NCBI RefSeq assembly: GCF_002209485.1
Contig: NZ_NJIX01000001.1
Location: 806,001-870,000 of the forward strand
Direction: 5' to 3'
DNA length: 64,000 bases
Source of the DNA: Achromobacter sp. HZ34
GTDB taxonomy: Bacteria > Pseudomonadota > Gammaproteobacteria > Burkholderiales > Burkholderiaceae_B
The notes beneath the pieces are model-generated. The model saw only the letters and a program-made list of their open reading frames with translations. It was not told the origin of the DNA and ran no database searches. Below are positions 26,773 to 37,442 of the stretch, piece by piece. Positions within the stretch are counted from its first letter, which is position 1, and each line of letters begins with the position of its first letter. A program made the position numbers and the translations under genes.

Positions 26773-27450
26773 CTAGCCGCCACCGCCCCACTCGGCCGCG
26801 AACTGATCACGGAAAGCGACCACCCAGCGGGCCCGTTCGTCGGCCAGGGCGCGTCCCGGGGCCGTCTGCATGGTCGCGGGCAGGCGCAGCAACTTGCATT
26901 CGATGTGATCCAGCGTGTAGCGGCTATCGTCCGCGTCGCGTTGCAGCGCCAGGGGATCCGCCGCATCCGCCAGCGCGCGCCCCAATTGCCCACCGACATG
27001 GAACATGCGCGCCAGCCCTAGCGCGCCCAACGCATCCAGCCGATCGGCATCCTGCACGATCTTCGCTTCTATTGTCTCCGGCGCGATACCGGCCGAATAG
27101 CTGTGCGCCTCGATGGCATGCGCGACGGCGGCCAGGCGATCGCCGGGAAAGTCCAGCGCCGCCAGTTGCGCCACGGCCGCCTGTGCCGACATCCGTGAAG
27201 CCTCGCTGCGCCGCGGATGATTTTTCGGCAGGTTGACGAGATCATGCAGATAGCAAGCCGCCATCACCACCAACGCATCGGCCTGCGGCAAGGCCGCCAA
27301 CAGCGTCCGCGCACTCCCCCAGACCCGCTCCAGATGATTCAGATCGTGCGCCCCATCGTTATCATCCGAAGCCGTGGCAAGGCGTATCAGGCGGGGGCGC
27401 CAGAGGTCCAATTGTTGTTGTAAGGGTGGAGTCGAGGAGGCGCAATTCAT
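26773..27450 (-). CDS. HD-domain phosphohydrolase
   Basis: A 225-residue HD-superfamily protein close to the YedJ/YpgQ type. The metal-binding set is visible: H in HDLNHLERV, the HD pair in CYLHDLVNLP, HAIEAHSYS and QDADRLDALGALG. Such proteins hydrolyse nucleotides or pyrophosphates; the substrate is not evident. The spacing to tcuB is only 67 bp but tcuB lies upstream of it on the same strand, so read-through from tcuAB is possible. Confidence 0.88.
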   Translation of the reverse strand: MNCASSTPPLQQQLDLWRPRLIRLATASDDNDGAHDLNHLERVWGSARTLLAALPQADALVVMAACYLHDLVNLPKNHPRRSEASRMSAQAAVAQLAALDFPGDRLAAVAHAIEAHSYSAGIAPETIEAKIVQDADRLDALGALGLARMFHVGGQLGRALADAADPLALQRDADDSRYTLDHIECKLLRLPATMQTAPGRALADERARWVVAFRDQFAAEWGGGG

Positions 27451-27517
27451 CTGTGCTGGTATTCGGTCAAATTCGATTCGACAGCCAAAATACCATATCA
27501 GCGAGCGCCTCCTTCCA

Positions 27518-28747
27518 TCAGTCCGCTCCCATCTGCACCGGATTCGGTTGCCGTTTCTCGATGTTCCACTTCAACAGCGCGGCGCTGCGGAAGATGCCGT
27601 GGGCGAATTTGCCGTAGGGGAGCGTCAGGAACAAGGCCATCACGGGGCCCAGGTGCAGGGCCAGCAGCAAACCCATGGCGCTGGTATTGCGTCCGACCAG
27701 CAAGGCCAGGCCTGTGATCGACACCAGCAACAGCAACGCGATGAAGCCGCGATCCATGGGTTTTTGTCCGGCATCGCCGTGCAAGGGACTGCGTTGCACG
27801 TTCAGCCAGAACAATCCCGCCGGGCCGATGATCAAGCCTATCCCGCCCAGGGTGCCCAGCACCACCGGCAGGCTGGTATAGCCATACGGCGCGTGCAAAT
27901 CCAGGAAGTAGTGATAGAACGTCGCCACGCACGTCGCGGCAAAGCACAGCATGAAGCCATAGAACGTGAAGTGGTGGAAACGGCGGCGCGCCAGCGTGAA
28001 GGCATCGCTGGACTCGTTGCAGCCCTTGCCATGCCCGCCGTCCAGATAACGCAGCCGCAGCGCGTCATGCGCCGCTTCCGCCACCGCCGGTCCCGTGGCC
28101 GAACCCGGCGAGACGTTGCGCCAAAAGCGGCTCACGCCCATCCCCAAGGCCAGGATGGCGAACAGGAAAACCACCCCGAACATCAAGGCCAGCGTGTTGT
28201 GCGGGAAGATGGCGTAGAAATTGCCCGCCAGCGGTGCATGGAACAACGATCCCGTCGACAGGACGGCCAGCACCAGGAACAGGGCCAGGCCGAAGGCCGT
28301 CGCCAGCGACAAGGTCAGGCCATTGCGCTGATATAGCGTGCCCAAGGCCGCCGGCCACGCATAGTCCGTATACGTCTGCTTGCGCACCTTGGCCATGGCC
28401 TGCGGGACGTTGACGGCGAATTCATGCGGCGGCGCATACTGGCACGCGTGCAGACAGGCGCCGCAGTTGTGGCACAGGTTCGCCAGGTAGTTGATGTCGG
28501 CCTTACCGAACTCCAGGCGCCGCGTCATGGCCGGGAACACTGCACAGAAGCCTTCGCAATAGCGACAGGCGTTGCAGATCTGCATGATGCGGGCGACTTC
28601 GGTCTCGTCTTCGGTGGTGGGCGCCAGGGTCTCGCCCTTGCGCACGAATTTGACCGGGGTTTCCTTCATGCCGCCACCAGCCGGCGCGGCATGGTCCAGG
28701 TTAAGCGTGGTGTTGGCCTGGCGCACGAGGGCTTCAAGCTGTTTCAA
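27518..28747 (-). CDS. tcuB: Tricarballylate utilization protein B (4Fe-4S/membrane electron carrier)
   Basis: A 409-residue protein. Two 4Fe-4S clusters are bound by C58/C61/C64/C68 and C92/C95/C98/C102, followed by a membrane part with about six helices carrying His residues suited to heme or quinone contact. TcuB/CitB reoxidises FADH2 of TcuA and passes electrons to the quinone pool. Its start overlaps the tcuA end by 14 bp, so the two are translated together. No tcuC permease follows. Confidence 0.93.
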   Translation of the reverse strand: MKQLEALVRQANTTLNLDHAAPAGGGMKETPVKFVRKGETLAPTTEDETEVARIMQICNACRYCEGFCAVFPAMTRRLEFGKADINYLANLCHNCGACLHACQYAPPHEFAVNVPQAMAKVRKQTYTDYAWPAALGTLYQRNGLTLSLATAFGLALFLVLAVLSTGSLFHAPLAGNFYAIFPHNTLALMFGVVFLFAILALGMGVSRFWRNVSPGSATGPAVAEAAHDALRLRYLDGGHGKGCNESSDAFTLARRRFHHFTFYGFMLCFAATCVATFYHYFLDLHAPYGYTSLPVVLGTLGGIGLIIGPAGLFWLNVQRSPLHGDAGQKPMDRGFIALLLLVSITGLALLVGRNTSAMGLLLALHLGPVMALFLTLPYGKFAHGIFRSAALLKWNIEKRQPNPVQMGAD

Positions 28748-30158
28748 GGGAAGCTCCCATGGAATTGGTTTTACCTTGGCCCAAGGCGGCCTGCGCGGCC
28801 TTGGTGCCGGCGATGCGGCCGAATGCGGTGCCGATGGACATGCCCACGCCTGCCGTATAGCCCTTGCCCAGGACGTTACCGGCCATCATCTCGCCGGCCA
28901 CGTACAGGTTGTCGCTGGGCTGGCCGTTGAAATGCACGGCGGCCTCGTCATTCACCTTCAAGCCAAGATAGGTGAAGGTGATGCCCGGCCGCAGCGGATA
29001 ACCATAGAACGGCGCGCGGTCGATGGGCCGCGCCCAGTGGGTCTTGTTCGGCGTGATGCCTTCCGTATGGCAATCGTCCAGCGCGGTGTGGTCGAACTTG
29101 CCGACACGGCAGGCGGCGTTGTACTCGTTCAGCGTCTGCATGAAGGTGGCGCGATCCAGGCCCAGCTTGTCCGCCAGCTCTTCCAGCGTGTCGGCCGTGG
29201 TCCCGGGGAACACCGGCGGCATGAAGCGCCCGATGGCCTTGCTGTCGATGATGGAATAACCGATCTGGCCAGGCTGGTTGGCTACCAGACGGCCCCAGAT
29301 GGCGTAGCGCTTGGGCCAGAAGTCTTCGCCTTCGTCATAGAAACGCTTGGCATCGCGGTTGACCACCACGCCCAGCGATACGCAGTCGATACGCGTGCAG
29401 ATGCCACCGTCGTACAACGGCGCGCGCGCATCGATGGCCACGCAGTGCGATTGCGACGGGTCGCCGATGATGTCCGCCCCGGCCTCCATCATGAACTTCA
29501 GCAGCACGCCCTTGTTGAAGCGGGTGCCGCGAATCAGGAAATTGTCGGCGGGCCATTCGCCACGCTCGTTCTGGCCCCAGGCCTCGCGCAGCCATTCGAT
29601 ATTCGATTCGAAACCGCCGGCCGCCAGCACGCAGGCCTTCGCCTCGATGCGCTCGCCCTTGCAGTAGGCGGCAACGAAACGGCCATCCTTCAGGTCCAGG
29701 CGATCGACCGGCGCGTTGTAGCGGATCTGCACGCCCAGCGACTCGGCGCTGCGGAAATAAGCGTTCACCAGCGCCTTGCCGCCGCCCATGAAGAAGGCGT
29801 TGGTACGGGCCACGTGCAAGGCACCCGACAGCGGCGGCTGAAAATTCACGCCGTGCTTGCGCATCCAGTCCCGACAGGACGAGGACGCGCGTATCACCAG
29901 GCGCGCCAGATGTTCGTTGGTGATCCCGCCCGTCACCTTGAGCAGATCCTGCCAGAACTCTTCTTCCGGATAGGCCTCGATGAGCACGTCTTGCGGCGCG
30001 TCATGCATGCAGCGCAGATTGCGCGTGTGCTGCGAATTACCCCCGCGCCACTCCTTGGGCGCGGACTCCAGCAGCAACACGCTGGCGCCGGCTTCGCGGG
30101 CCATCAGCGCCGCGCACAGGGCTGCGTTGCCGCCCCCTATCACCAATACGTCCACCAT
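28734..30158 (-). CDS. tcuA: FAD-dependent tricarballylate dehydrogenase
   Basis: A 474-residue flavoprotein of the fumarate-reductase/KSDH class. The FAD Rossmann motif is [20 protein letters not shown], and the C-terminal FAD segment is [20 protein letters not shown]. TcuA oxidises tricarballylate to cis-aconitate; relatives act in citrate-linked growth. AGGAGG lies 11 nt before the ATG. A LysR gene (tcuR) lies upstream on the same strand, and a 21-bp inverted repeat sits just upstream of the likely -35 of this gene. Confidence 0.92.
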   Translation of the reverse strand: MVDVLVIGGGNAALCAALMAREAGASVLLLESAPKEWRGGNSQHTRNLRCMHDAPQDVLIEAYPEEEFWQDLLKVTGGITNEHLARLVIRASSSCRDWMRKHGVNFQPPLSGALHVARTNAFFMGGGKALVNAYFRSAESLGVQIRYNAPVDRLDLKDGRFVAAYCKGERIEAKACVLAAGGFESNIEWLREAWGQNERGEWPADNFLIRGTRFNKGVLLKFMMEAGADIIGDPSQSHCVAIDARAPLYDGGICTRIDCVSLGVVVNRDAKRFYDEGEDFWPKRYAIWGRLVANQPGQIGYSIIDSKAIGRFMPPVFPGTTADTLEELADKLGLDRATFMQTLNEYNAACRVGKFDHTALDDCHTEGITPNKTHWARPIDRAPFYGYPLRPGITFTYLGLKVNDEAAVHFNGQPSDNLYVAGEMMAGNVLGKGYTAGVGMSIGTAFGRIAGTKAAQAALGQGKTNSMGASLETA

Positions 30159-30202
30159 GACTCGTGTGTCCTCCTTGAACAGGCTGGCACTGTAACCAGA
30201 TG

Positions 30203-30256
30203 GACATAGGCCCGCCAGAACCCGCCGCGCAATAGGTCTTCAATTATTTTGAAGAC
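30203..30256 (-). promoter_or_regulatory. tcuA promoter and perfect TcuR-type operator
   Basis: A perfect inverted repeat GTCTTCAA-N5-TTGAAGAC occupies 30236-30256. On the minus strand it is followed by TTGCGC (30232-30227), an 18-bp spacer and TATGTC (30208-30203), a plausible promoter for tcuAB. The operator ends just before the -35, the usual place for LysR activation. Two imperfect copies of the same repeat lie before tcuR. Confidence 0.65.
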
Positions 30257-30273
30257 ACGATCATGGCCCCGCA

Positions 30274-30307
30274 GGTCGGGCGCACCGCATAGCTGGTGCG
30301 CCCGACC
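30274..30307 (-). terminator. Perfect GC-rich hairpin between tcuR and tcuA
   Basis: GGTCGGGCGCACC (30274-30286) and GGTGCGCCCGACC (30295-30307) are exact inverted repeats of 13 bp with an 8-nt loop, 31 bp after the tcuR stop. It lacks a U run on either strand, so it may be a U-less terminator of tcuR or an RNA stabiliser. Confidence 0.55.
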
Positions 30308-30337
30308 ATGGGCGGCGGATTCTCTCACATCAAAATC

Positions 30338-31273
30338 TCACGCTCGCCCCTCGGTGGCCGAGTACAAGGTAGCGCCGGGCCAGCCGCCTTCCCGCACCAG
30401 GGTACGCGCCACGTCGCTGAGCACGACGCGGGCGGCCAGGGCCGCGGGTGACAGTTCATCCTCCGGCAGGCTGACCAGCATATTGCGCCGATGCAGGTGC
30501 TCATCGCTCAGCTGCAGGCGCGACAGCGACGGATCCACCGGCAGCGCCGCCCCGGGCTGGATGGTGGCGACGTGGCCGACCCGCACCATGGCCATCAGCA
30601 TGGCCAGGCCGTCGACCTCGGCGGCGATGTTCAGGGTGCGGCCGATGCGGGCACAGGCGGCATCGATCAACTGGCGCAGGCCGTGGGCGGGACTGGGCAG
30701 CACGATCGGAATCTCGTGCAGGCCCGCCAGGGAAATATGTTCGCTGGTGGGCCACCCCGGCGTGCTGGGCAGGCCCATCAGCAGCAGGCGTTCGTCCAGC
30801 AGGGGCTGCACCGTCCAGCGTTGCGCGGAATCCGTATTGAAGACGATGGCCAGATCCAGCTGGCGTGCATTGAGCATGGACGCCAGATGGCCGGACAGGC
30901 TCTCCGTCATGCGCAGGCGCACGTCCGGATAGCGTTGCTGCATGGCCAGGATGAAGCGTGGCGCCAGCACGGTACCGGTGGTCGAGGCCAGCCCCACGCT
31001 GACCTGCCCGGTCAGGCGCGCCTCGCGCGCCGCCATGGCCGCCGCGTCCGCATGGCGGATGGCCAGCTGCGCCTGGCGCAGGAACGCCCGCCCGGCATCG
31101 GTCGGCACTACGCCCGTGGACGTGCGCTGCAGCAGCCGGGTGGCGAGTTCGCTCTCCAGGCGGCTGATCTGCTGGCTCAGGGCCGAGGTGACGATGCCCA
31201 GCTCGGCGGCCGCCCGGCCCATGCTGCCCAGCTCCACGACCCTGGCGAACGAGCGCAGTTGGCGTAGTTCCAT
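30338..31273 (-). CDS. tcuR: LysR-family regulator of the tricarballylate genes
   Basis: A 311-residue LysR protein starting MELRQLRSFARVVELGSMGR. The winged helix follows (MGRAAAELGIVTSALSQQISRLE), then the effector domain. The reading frame is open upstream for another 142 codons, but that part encodes an unrelated ABC fragment, so the start is set here. Gene order tcuR-tcuA-tcuB matches the known tricarballylate cluster. Three 21-bp operator copies, two of them before this gene, support self-control and activation of tcuA. Confidence 0.88.
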   Translation of the reverse strand: MELRQLRSFARVVELGSMGRAAAELGIVTSALSQQISRLESELATRLLQRTSTGVVPTDAGRAFLRQAQLAIRHADAAAMAAREARLTGQVSVGLASTTGTVLAPRFILAMQQRYPDVRLRMTESLSGHLASMLNARQLDLAIVFNTDSAQRWTVQPLLDERLLLMGLPSTPGWPTSEHISLAGLHEIPIVLPSPAHGLRQLIDAACARIGRTLNIAAEVDGLAMLMAMVRVGHVATIQPGAALPVDPSLSRLQLSDEHLHRRNMLVSLPEDELSPAALAARVVLSDVARTLVREGGWPGATLYSATEGRA

Positions 31274-31277
31274 GGCT

Positions 31278-31355
31278 GTCTTCAATAAAAATGAAAACCG
31301 TATTTTTGCATGCAAAGTGCCGTTTGCCTCCATCGTTTTCACAAACGTTGAAGAC
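31278..31355. promoter_or_regulatory. Two imperfect TcuR-type operators upstream of tcuR
   Basis: 31278-31298 reads GTCTTCAA-N5-ATGAAAAC (left arm exact, right arm 6/8), 5 bp before the tcuR start. 31335-31355 reads GTTTTCAC-N5-TTGAAGAC (left arm 6/8, right arm exact). Their centres are 57 bp apart. Between them lies a perfect 12-bp palindrome TTTGCATGCAAA (31305-31316). Confidence 0.6.
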
Positions 31356-31438
31356 CTGTTCAGTGGAACACGTTTACGGCGTCTTTTCAGCAGCCCAAAA
31401 TCCACGCCTGGATAACGCCAATCAGGCGAGCGGACGCG

Positions 31439-31600
31439 CCAAGCGCTCCCCGCGGGCGACACGCGGCCCTCGCGTATGGCGATCAGTTCGTCGCAATAGC
31501 GGCCGGCCATGTAGATGTCGTGCAGCACCACCACTACGGTCAGTCCTTTTTCGCGGCATAAGCGCTGCAGCAGCGCCAGGACTTCGACCTGGCGCGCCGG
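31439..31600 (-). pseudogene. Remnant of an iron-siderophore ABC transporter ATPase
   Basis: In this 162-bp stretch the minus strand encodes RQVEVLALLQRLCREKG, then a Val-rich strand ending LHDIYMAGRYCDELIAIREGR. This is the piece after Walker B of FecE/FepC-type ATPases, with the H-loop His in VLHD. Walker A, signature and Walker B are absent and the rest of the C-terminus is lost. The surrounding 385-bp gap (31274-31658) also holds the tcuR operators. It is a decayed gene fragment. Confidence 0.6.
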
Positions 31601-31658
31601 GAATCTGCTGCGGCGCGATTGCTGCCGCCGTGTTGCTGCTACTGCGCCATGACGACGG

Positions 31659-32441
31659 CTAAGCCTTGCCGGCGGGCGCGCCGGCAAGGCTGGCAACACA
31701 GGCCATATAGCCGGGCATGCCCTTCACCCAATGAAGGCGCACGGCTGCCGCCGCCGCGAAGCGCGGGTTTTCACGCACCAGCGGGAACTGCGGGCCGTCC
31801 TTCTCCAGGTCGATGTCCAGGGCCTGCAAACCTTCCGTGATGCCCAGGCCCAGGGTCTTGAGGACGGCCTCTTTCGCGGTCCAGCAGCGGAAAAAGCGCG
31901 CGCGCGCGGCGTCTTCGCCGGCGGCCTGCGCGCAGGCGTGCAGCGCGCGGGTCTCCTGCTCCGTGCACACGAGCGGTATCAGCGGCGGCCAGTCGAAGCC
32001 GGGTTTGATGTACTCGATGTCCACGCCCACGGTATGGGTTCGCGAGATGGCGATCATCGCTTCATCGTGGGCGTGGGATACGTTGAAAGACAGCGGGCCG
32101 CTGGACAGGCCCGCCTCCGATTGCGCCGCCCCTGATTGCCCCGGCCACGAAAGGCCCGATATGGCCAACGGCGCCAGCTCGGGGCGGCCATGGGGGCCGG
32201 CGCAGAAACGCAGATCCTCGGGCCTTGCCCCGGCGTACCGCGCGAGCAATTCCCGCAGCACCGACCGGGTCGTGGCAAAGCGAATGCGGTCCGATGCCCG
32301 CAAGAAACGGCGCGCCCGCGCCCGCTCATCGTCATCCAGATAGGGAAAGTCGACCGCCGTTTCGGCTATGGCGACACGCCAGACATCGACGCCATCCGGC
32401 CAGCGGCCCTCGGCAGGCAGCAACACCGCCCTCTCGCCCAT
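31659..32441 (-). CDS. Sfp-type 4'-phosphopantetheinyl transferase
   Basis: A 260-residue enzyme that loads phosphopantetheine from CoA onto carrier proteins of peptide or polyketide synthases. The family motifs are in order: PLSFNVSHAHDEAMIAIS, VGVDIEYI with the metal-binding Asp/Glu, and FFRCWTAKEAVLKTLGLGI with WxxKEA. No synthase gene is present; the only nearby siderophore trace is an ABC-ATPase fragment downstream. It may be the last intact gene of a lost siderophore locus or may serve a synthase elsewhere. Divergent from the rhomboid gene. Confidence 0.9.
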   Translation of the reverse strand: MGERAVLLPAEGRWPDGVDVWRVAIAETAVDFPYLDDDERARARRFLRASDRIRFATTRSVLRELLARYAGARPEDLRFCAGPHGRPELAPLAISGLSWPGQSGAAQSEAGLSSGPLSFNVSHAHDEAMIAISRTHTVGVDIEYIKPGFDWPPLIPLVCTEQETRALHACAQAAGEDAARARFFRCWTAKEAVLKTLGLGITEGLQALDIDLEKDGPQFPLVRENPRFAAAAAVRLHWVKGMPGYMACVASLAGAPAGKA

Positions 32442-32520
32442 CTCGACCTCCCCATGTATTCTTGCAATCCGCCCCCATTATGATAACGGCACTCAAAGCC
32501 ACCCTGAAGGATATTCCCCC

Positions 32521-33876
32521 ATGCCATCACCGGGCCGCGTCTCGCTGCTTCCTGTCCTGCGCGCGAGCAAGATCACCGTCCTGCTGGTCATCGCCAACAT
32601 CGCCGTCTATGCCGGCCTGGGAGCGCTGGACACGCGCGCCTTCGAAAGCCTGAGCCAGAGTTCCTTCCTCATCGACTGGGGCGCCAACGTCCCGCCGCTG
32701 ACGCTGTCCGGCGAGTACTGGCGCCTGTTCACCAGCATGTTCCTGCACGTCGGCTTCGCCCACCTGGCCATGAATATGCTGGCCCTGTGGTCGCTGGGCA
32801 TCGTGCTGGAGTCGCGCATGCGCTGGCCCGTGTTCCTGGGTATCTACCTGCTGTCCGGCCTGTGCGGCAGCCTGACCACCGCGCTGTGGAATCGCAACGA
32901 GCTCATGGTCAGCTGCGGCGCGTCCGGCGCCATCCTGGGCCTGTTCGGCGCGGCCCTGGCCTACGCCCTGCGCGATCGCACCAGCGGCCGCCTGCATTTC
33001 CCCGTGCGCAACCTGATGATGAGCCTGGTGCTGACCTTCGCCGCCGGCACGGTGTTCTCCATCGACAACGCGGCGCACGTGGGCGGCCTGGTGTGCGGCT
33101 TCGTGCTGGCCTTGGTGGCGCTGTATAGCGAAAAGCTGCGCCCGGCCGCTGCCGCCGTGGTGCTCGTCGTGGCGGGCGTTATCACCGCGGTTGCGCTGGC
33201 CGGGGTGGTCCACGCCAACCATGATCAAGACTTGGGCGACAAGCTGGCCGCCGCGCGTCTGCGCGCCACGCTGCAACACCTGGGATTCGGCGGCTACGCC
33301 TCCGCCATGGATGGCGTCGTAACGCTGGATGGCTGCATCCAGGGCGTGATGTCCGGTACCGATCCGGACGGCCAACCCCTGCCCGGCCGCGCACCGGGCG
33401 AGATGAAGGTGGAAGACCTGCACCTGTGCAACGCCAACAAGGGCGACAGTGCGCGCTACGACAGGATCAGCCTGCTGGAGCGCTTCATGCCACAGCAATA
33501 CGCCCAGTGCCGCCAAGAGGCGGCGGACTTGCGTGACCGGCAGACCAGCCAGGCGACCCTGAGCGACCTGGCAAAGATCGACCGCTATTGCACGCTCTGG
33601 CCGCAGGTCTATTCCGCCGTCTTCGGCCAGGCGCCCGCGGACCTGGACCTGAAAGCCGCTGCGCGCGCCCGCAGCGACATCGAGAATCTTCTGGATGGTA
33701 CTGGGGTGGAAGGCGACGGACGCTATGGCTACGGGTCTGCCTACGGGGCCGGAGAAAGCGAAGGCAAGGATGGCTCACCAGCCACCGGCATCGGCGCACT
33801 GCTGCGCAGCCCCGGTCCGCTGGCGACGTCATTGGTAGACGAGGAAGGCTGCCCGTATTGGTCTTGCAAGCGCTAG
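32521..33876 (+). CDS. Rhomboid-family intramembrane serine protease with Cys-rich C-terminal domain
   Basis: A 451-residue protein. The rhomboid core (about 15-205) has the catalytic Ser in CGASGAILG (S135) and the His in NAAHVGG (H186), plus EYWRLFTSMFLHVGFAHLAMN. A further membrane segment is at about 209-231. The remaining ~220 residues are outside the family: they contain six cysteines (DGCIQG, HLCNAN, AQCRQE, RYCTLW and CPYWSC at the end), a Gly/Tyr-rich stretch and no recognised domain. AAGGA lies about 10 nt before the ATG. It converges with the M20 gene with only 13 bp between stops. Confidence 0.88.
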   Translation: MPSPGRVSLLPVLRASKITVLLVIANIAVYAGLGALDTRAFESLSQSSFLIDWGANVPPLTLSGEYWRLFTSMFLHVGFAHLAMNMLALWSLGIVLESRMRWPVFLGIYLLSGLCGSLTTALWNRNELMVSCGASGAILGLFGAALAYALRDRTSGRLHFPVRNLMMSLVLTFAAGTVFSIDNAAHVGGLVCGFVLALVALYSEKLRPAAAAVVLVVAGVITAVALAGVVHANHDQDLGDKLAAARLRATLQHLGFGGYASAMDGVVTLDGCIQGVMSGTDPDGQPLPGRAPGEMKVEDLHLCNANKGDSARYDRISLLERFMPQQYAQCRQEAADLRDRQTSQATLSDLAKIDRYCTLWPQVYSAVFGQAPADLDLKAAARARSDIENLLDGTGVEGDGRYGYGSAYGAGESEGKDGSPATGIGALLRSPGPLATSLVDEEGCPYWSCKR

Positions 33877-33889
33877 CCGGGCAGGCGCA

Positions 33890-35265
33890 TCAGACCGGCG
33901 CCTTCTCTCCCAAATCCCAGTACAGCCCGGCCATGATGGCCATGCCCTCGCGCGCGATCGCCACCGGCAGGTGCTCGTTGGGCGCATGCTGCGAGCAGCC
34001 CGCGTACGAATGGGGCACCCACAGCGTGGGCATGCCCAGGGCGTCGCTGAAGCAGTGATTGGGCAGCGTCCCGCCCAGGTTGGGCAGGATCGCCGGCTTC
34101 TTGCCCGTGGTCTCGCTGATCGAGGCCGCGGCCCACTGCACCCACGGATGATCCGGATCCAGCCGCGTGGCCGGCGCGATGTCCTGGCGCGGGCTGGACA
34201 GCTCGATCATGGTATAGCCCAGGCGATCCAGGTGACGGCGCAAGGCCGGCACGATTTCCTCCGGATCGACGCCCACGCAATAGCGCAGTTGCATGCGGGC
34301 CCATGCGCGCGGCGGAATCGCATGCACCGGCTTGTCCGGATTGCCGCAGACGAAGGCCAGCACCTCGGCCGAACTCCAACCATAGACCTTCTCCGCCGCC
34401 GTGAAACCCGGCTCGCCCCAGTTGGGATCGATGGCGGGCCCGTCGGCCATGTCCAGCGAACAGTCGGCCAGCGCGCGCCGCACGGAATCCGGCAGCTCCG
34501 CCGGCATCCATTCGGGCACCAGGATCTTGCCGGTCGGCCCCACGATGGTGGCGATGGCGTTGGCCAGCTGGATGCCGGGGTTGGACAGCAGGCCGCCCCA
34601 GTTGCCCGAGTGGTGGCCGCCTTCCCGTGCCTTGATCTCCATATCCACGTTGATGATGGCGCGCGAGCCCATGAACAGCGTGGGCCGCTCCGCCAGCAGG
34701 CGCGGGCCGTCGGACGCGATCAGCACATCCCCGCGCAGCAGGTCGCGGTGGGTCTGGCACACTTCGAACAGGCCGGGCGAGCCCATTTCCTCGCCCATCT
34801 CGATCAGGTATTTGACGTTGAAACCCAGCTTGCCGCGGGTCTCCAGCACGCATTTCAGCGCGGCCAGGTTGATCGAATGCTGGCCCTTGTTGTCGGCCAC
34901 GCCGCGGCCATACCAGCGCTCGTCCTTGGGGGTCAGCTTCCAGGGATCCAGCGCGTCGCGCCAGCGTCCTTCCATGCCGGGCACCACGTCGCCGTGACCG
35001 TAGGAAAAGACGGTGGTCAGCGCCGGATCCTCGATGCGCTCCGCGAACAGGAACGGCCCCTTGGCGCGCGGGTGCTCCAGCACCTGGCAGGTGAAGCCCA
35101 GGGCTTCCAGCGTCGGCCGCATCTCGTTGTCCAGGTAGGCGCGCAGCTCGGCGGCCCGCTCGGGGTTCTGGCTTTCGGTGGGCTGCGCCACGCGGCGCGC
35201 GACGTCGGCGAACAGCGTGCCGTCGTCGAAGTATTGCTGAGCGCGATGGATGGCTGCGCTACGAG

Positions 35266-35269
<4 letters not shown>
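33890..35269 (-). CDS. M20-family metallopeptidase
   Basis: A 459-residue M20 zinc peptidase. The metal and catalytic residues are seen in YGHGDVVPG (His, Asp), GRGVADNKGQ (bridging Asp), EMGEEMGSPG (catalytic Glu pair) and near the end HSYAGCSQHAPNE (His). The dimerisation domain is in the middle with EGGHHSGNWGG. It overlaps the end of the upstream ABC ATPase gene by 4 bp, so it is the last gene of the peptide-transport operon and probably cleaves the imported di- or oligopeptide in the cytoplasm. Confidence 0.92.
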
Positions 35270-36305
<1,036 letters not shown>

Positions 36306-36309
<4 letters not shown>

Positions 36310-37442
36310 GATGCGCTCCTTGCCAGCGGTTCATCGCCCAATGCGGCCGTGGCGCGCGTGAAGCGCTGCCATGCATCGGCTGGACGGCCGCTGCCATCCA
36401 GCGGCAGCACGCAACGGACGGCGTTACCGGCCGCGCGGGCGGGTAAGTCCAGGGCCGGAGCCGGGACCGCGTCTGTCGGCGCACCGGCGCCTGCCGTCAC
36501 GGCGGCCGCAGCCTCACGCAAAGGTACGGGCCCGGCGGCGCAGGCGGCGCTTGCGTAGGGACAGCGTTCCAGGAAACCGCAACGGGTCAATTCGCCCGTC
36601 TGGCGCGGCACCACGCCGGGGATATAGCCCAGCATCTGGCCCCGCCGCGTGGCCCCCGGGACGGGAATCGAACGCAGCAGGCCTTCCGTATAGGGATGCA
36701 GCGGCCGCGTCAGCACGTCGGCACAGGTGCCCGTCTCCACGATCTGGCCGCCATACATCACGGCCACCCGGTCGGCGATGCCCGCCACCACGCCCAGGTC
36801 ATGCGTGATCAATACCAGGCCGATACCCGTCTCGCGCTGGATGCGTGCCAGCAGATGCAGGATCTGCGCCTGTATGGTGACATCCAGGGCCGTGGTCGGC
36901 TCGTCCGCGATGATCAGTTCCGGCTCGCACAGCAAGGCCATGGCGATCATGACGCGCTGGCGCAAGCCGCCGGAAAGCTGATGCGGAAATTGCTCCAGCC
37001 GCTGCTCGGGCGAAGAGATGCCCACCTGCCGCAGCAGTTCCAGGCAACGCGCGCGGGCCGCGGCGCGGCTGACCTTGCGATGCTGCCGCAGCACTTCCAT
37101 CATCTGGTCGCCGATGCGATAGCAGGGATCCAGCGCGGTCATCGGATCCTGGAAAATCATGGCGATGCGGTTGCCGCGCAATGCACGCCAGGCGCGGTCG
37201 GACAGGCCTTGCAAGGTGGCGCCCTTCAGCGCGATCTTCTGCGCCGTGATGCGCGCGTTGCGCGGCAGCAGTCCCATGATGGCCAGCGAGGTCAGGCTCT
37301 TGCCGCAGCCCGATTCGCCCACGATGGCCAAGGTCTCGCCCGCCGCGACGCTCAAGTCCACGCCACGCACCGGGCGCAGCAAACCGCCCGGGGTAGGAAT
37401 CTCCACGGCCAGGCCACGAACTTCCAGCACGGAGGTACTCAT
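36306..37442 (-). CDS. Peptide ABC transporter ATP-binding protein (DppD/OppD type)
   Basis: A 378-residue ATPase. Walker A is GESGCGKSLTS, the signature is LSGGLRQRVMIAMAL and Walker B is LIIADEPTTALD. The oligopeptide C-terminal Cys segment is RCGFLERCPYASAAC. The frame stays open far upstream, but MSTSVLEVRGLAVEI is the family start and overlaps the upstream permease end by 4 bp. The C-terminal ~70 residues are Ala/Pro-rich and longer than usual. Confidence 0.92.

Noticed and set aside
31357-31370. TGTTC-N4-GAACA dyad similar to the one before the mmsA-linked LysR gene
   Set aside because: The spacer differs (4 against 8) and the two genes are unrelated; chance similarity is likely.
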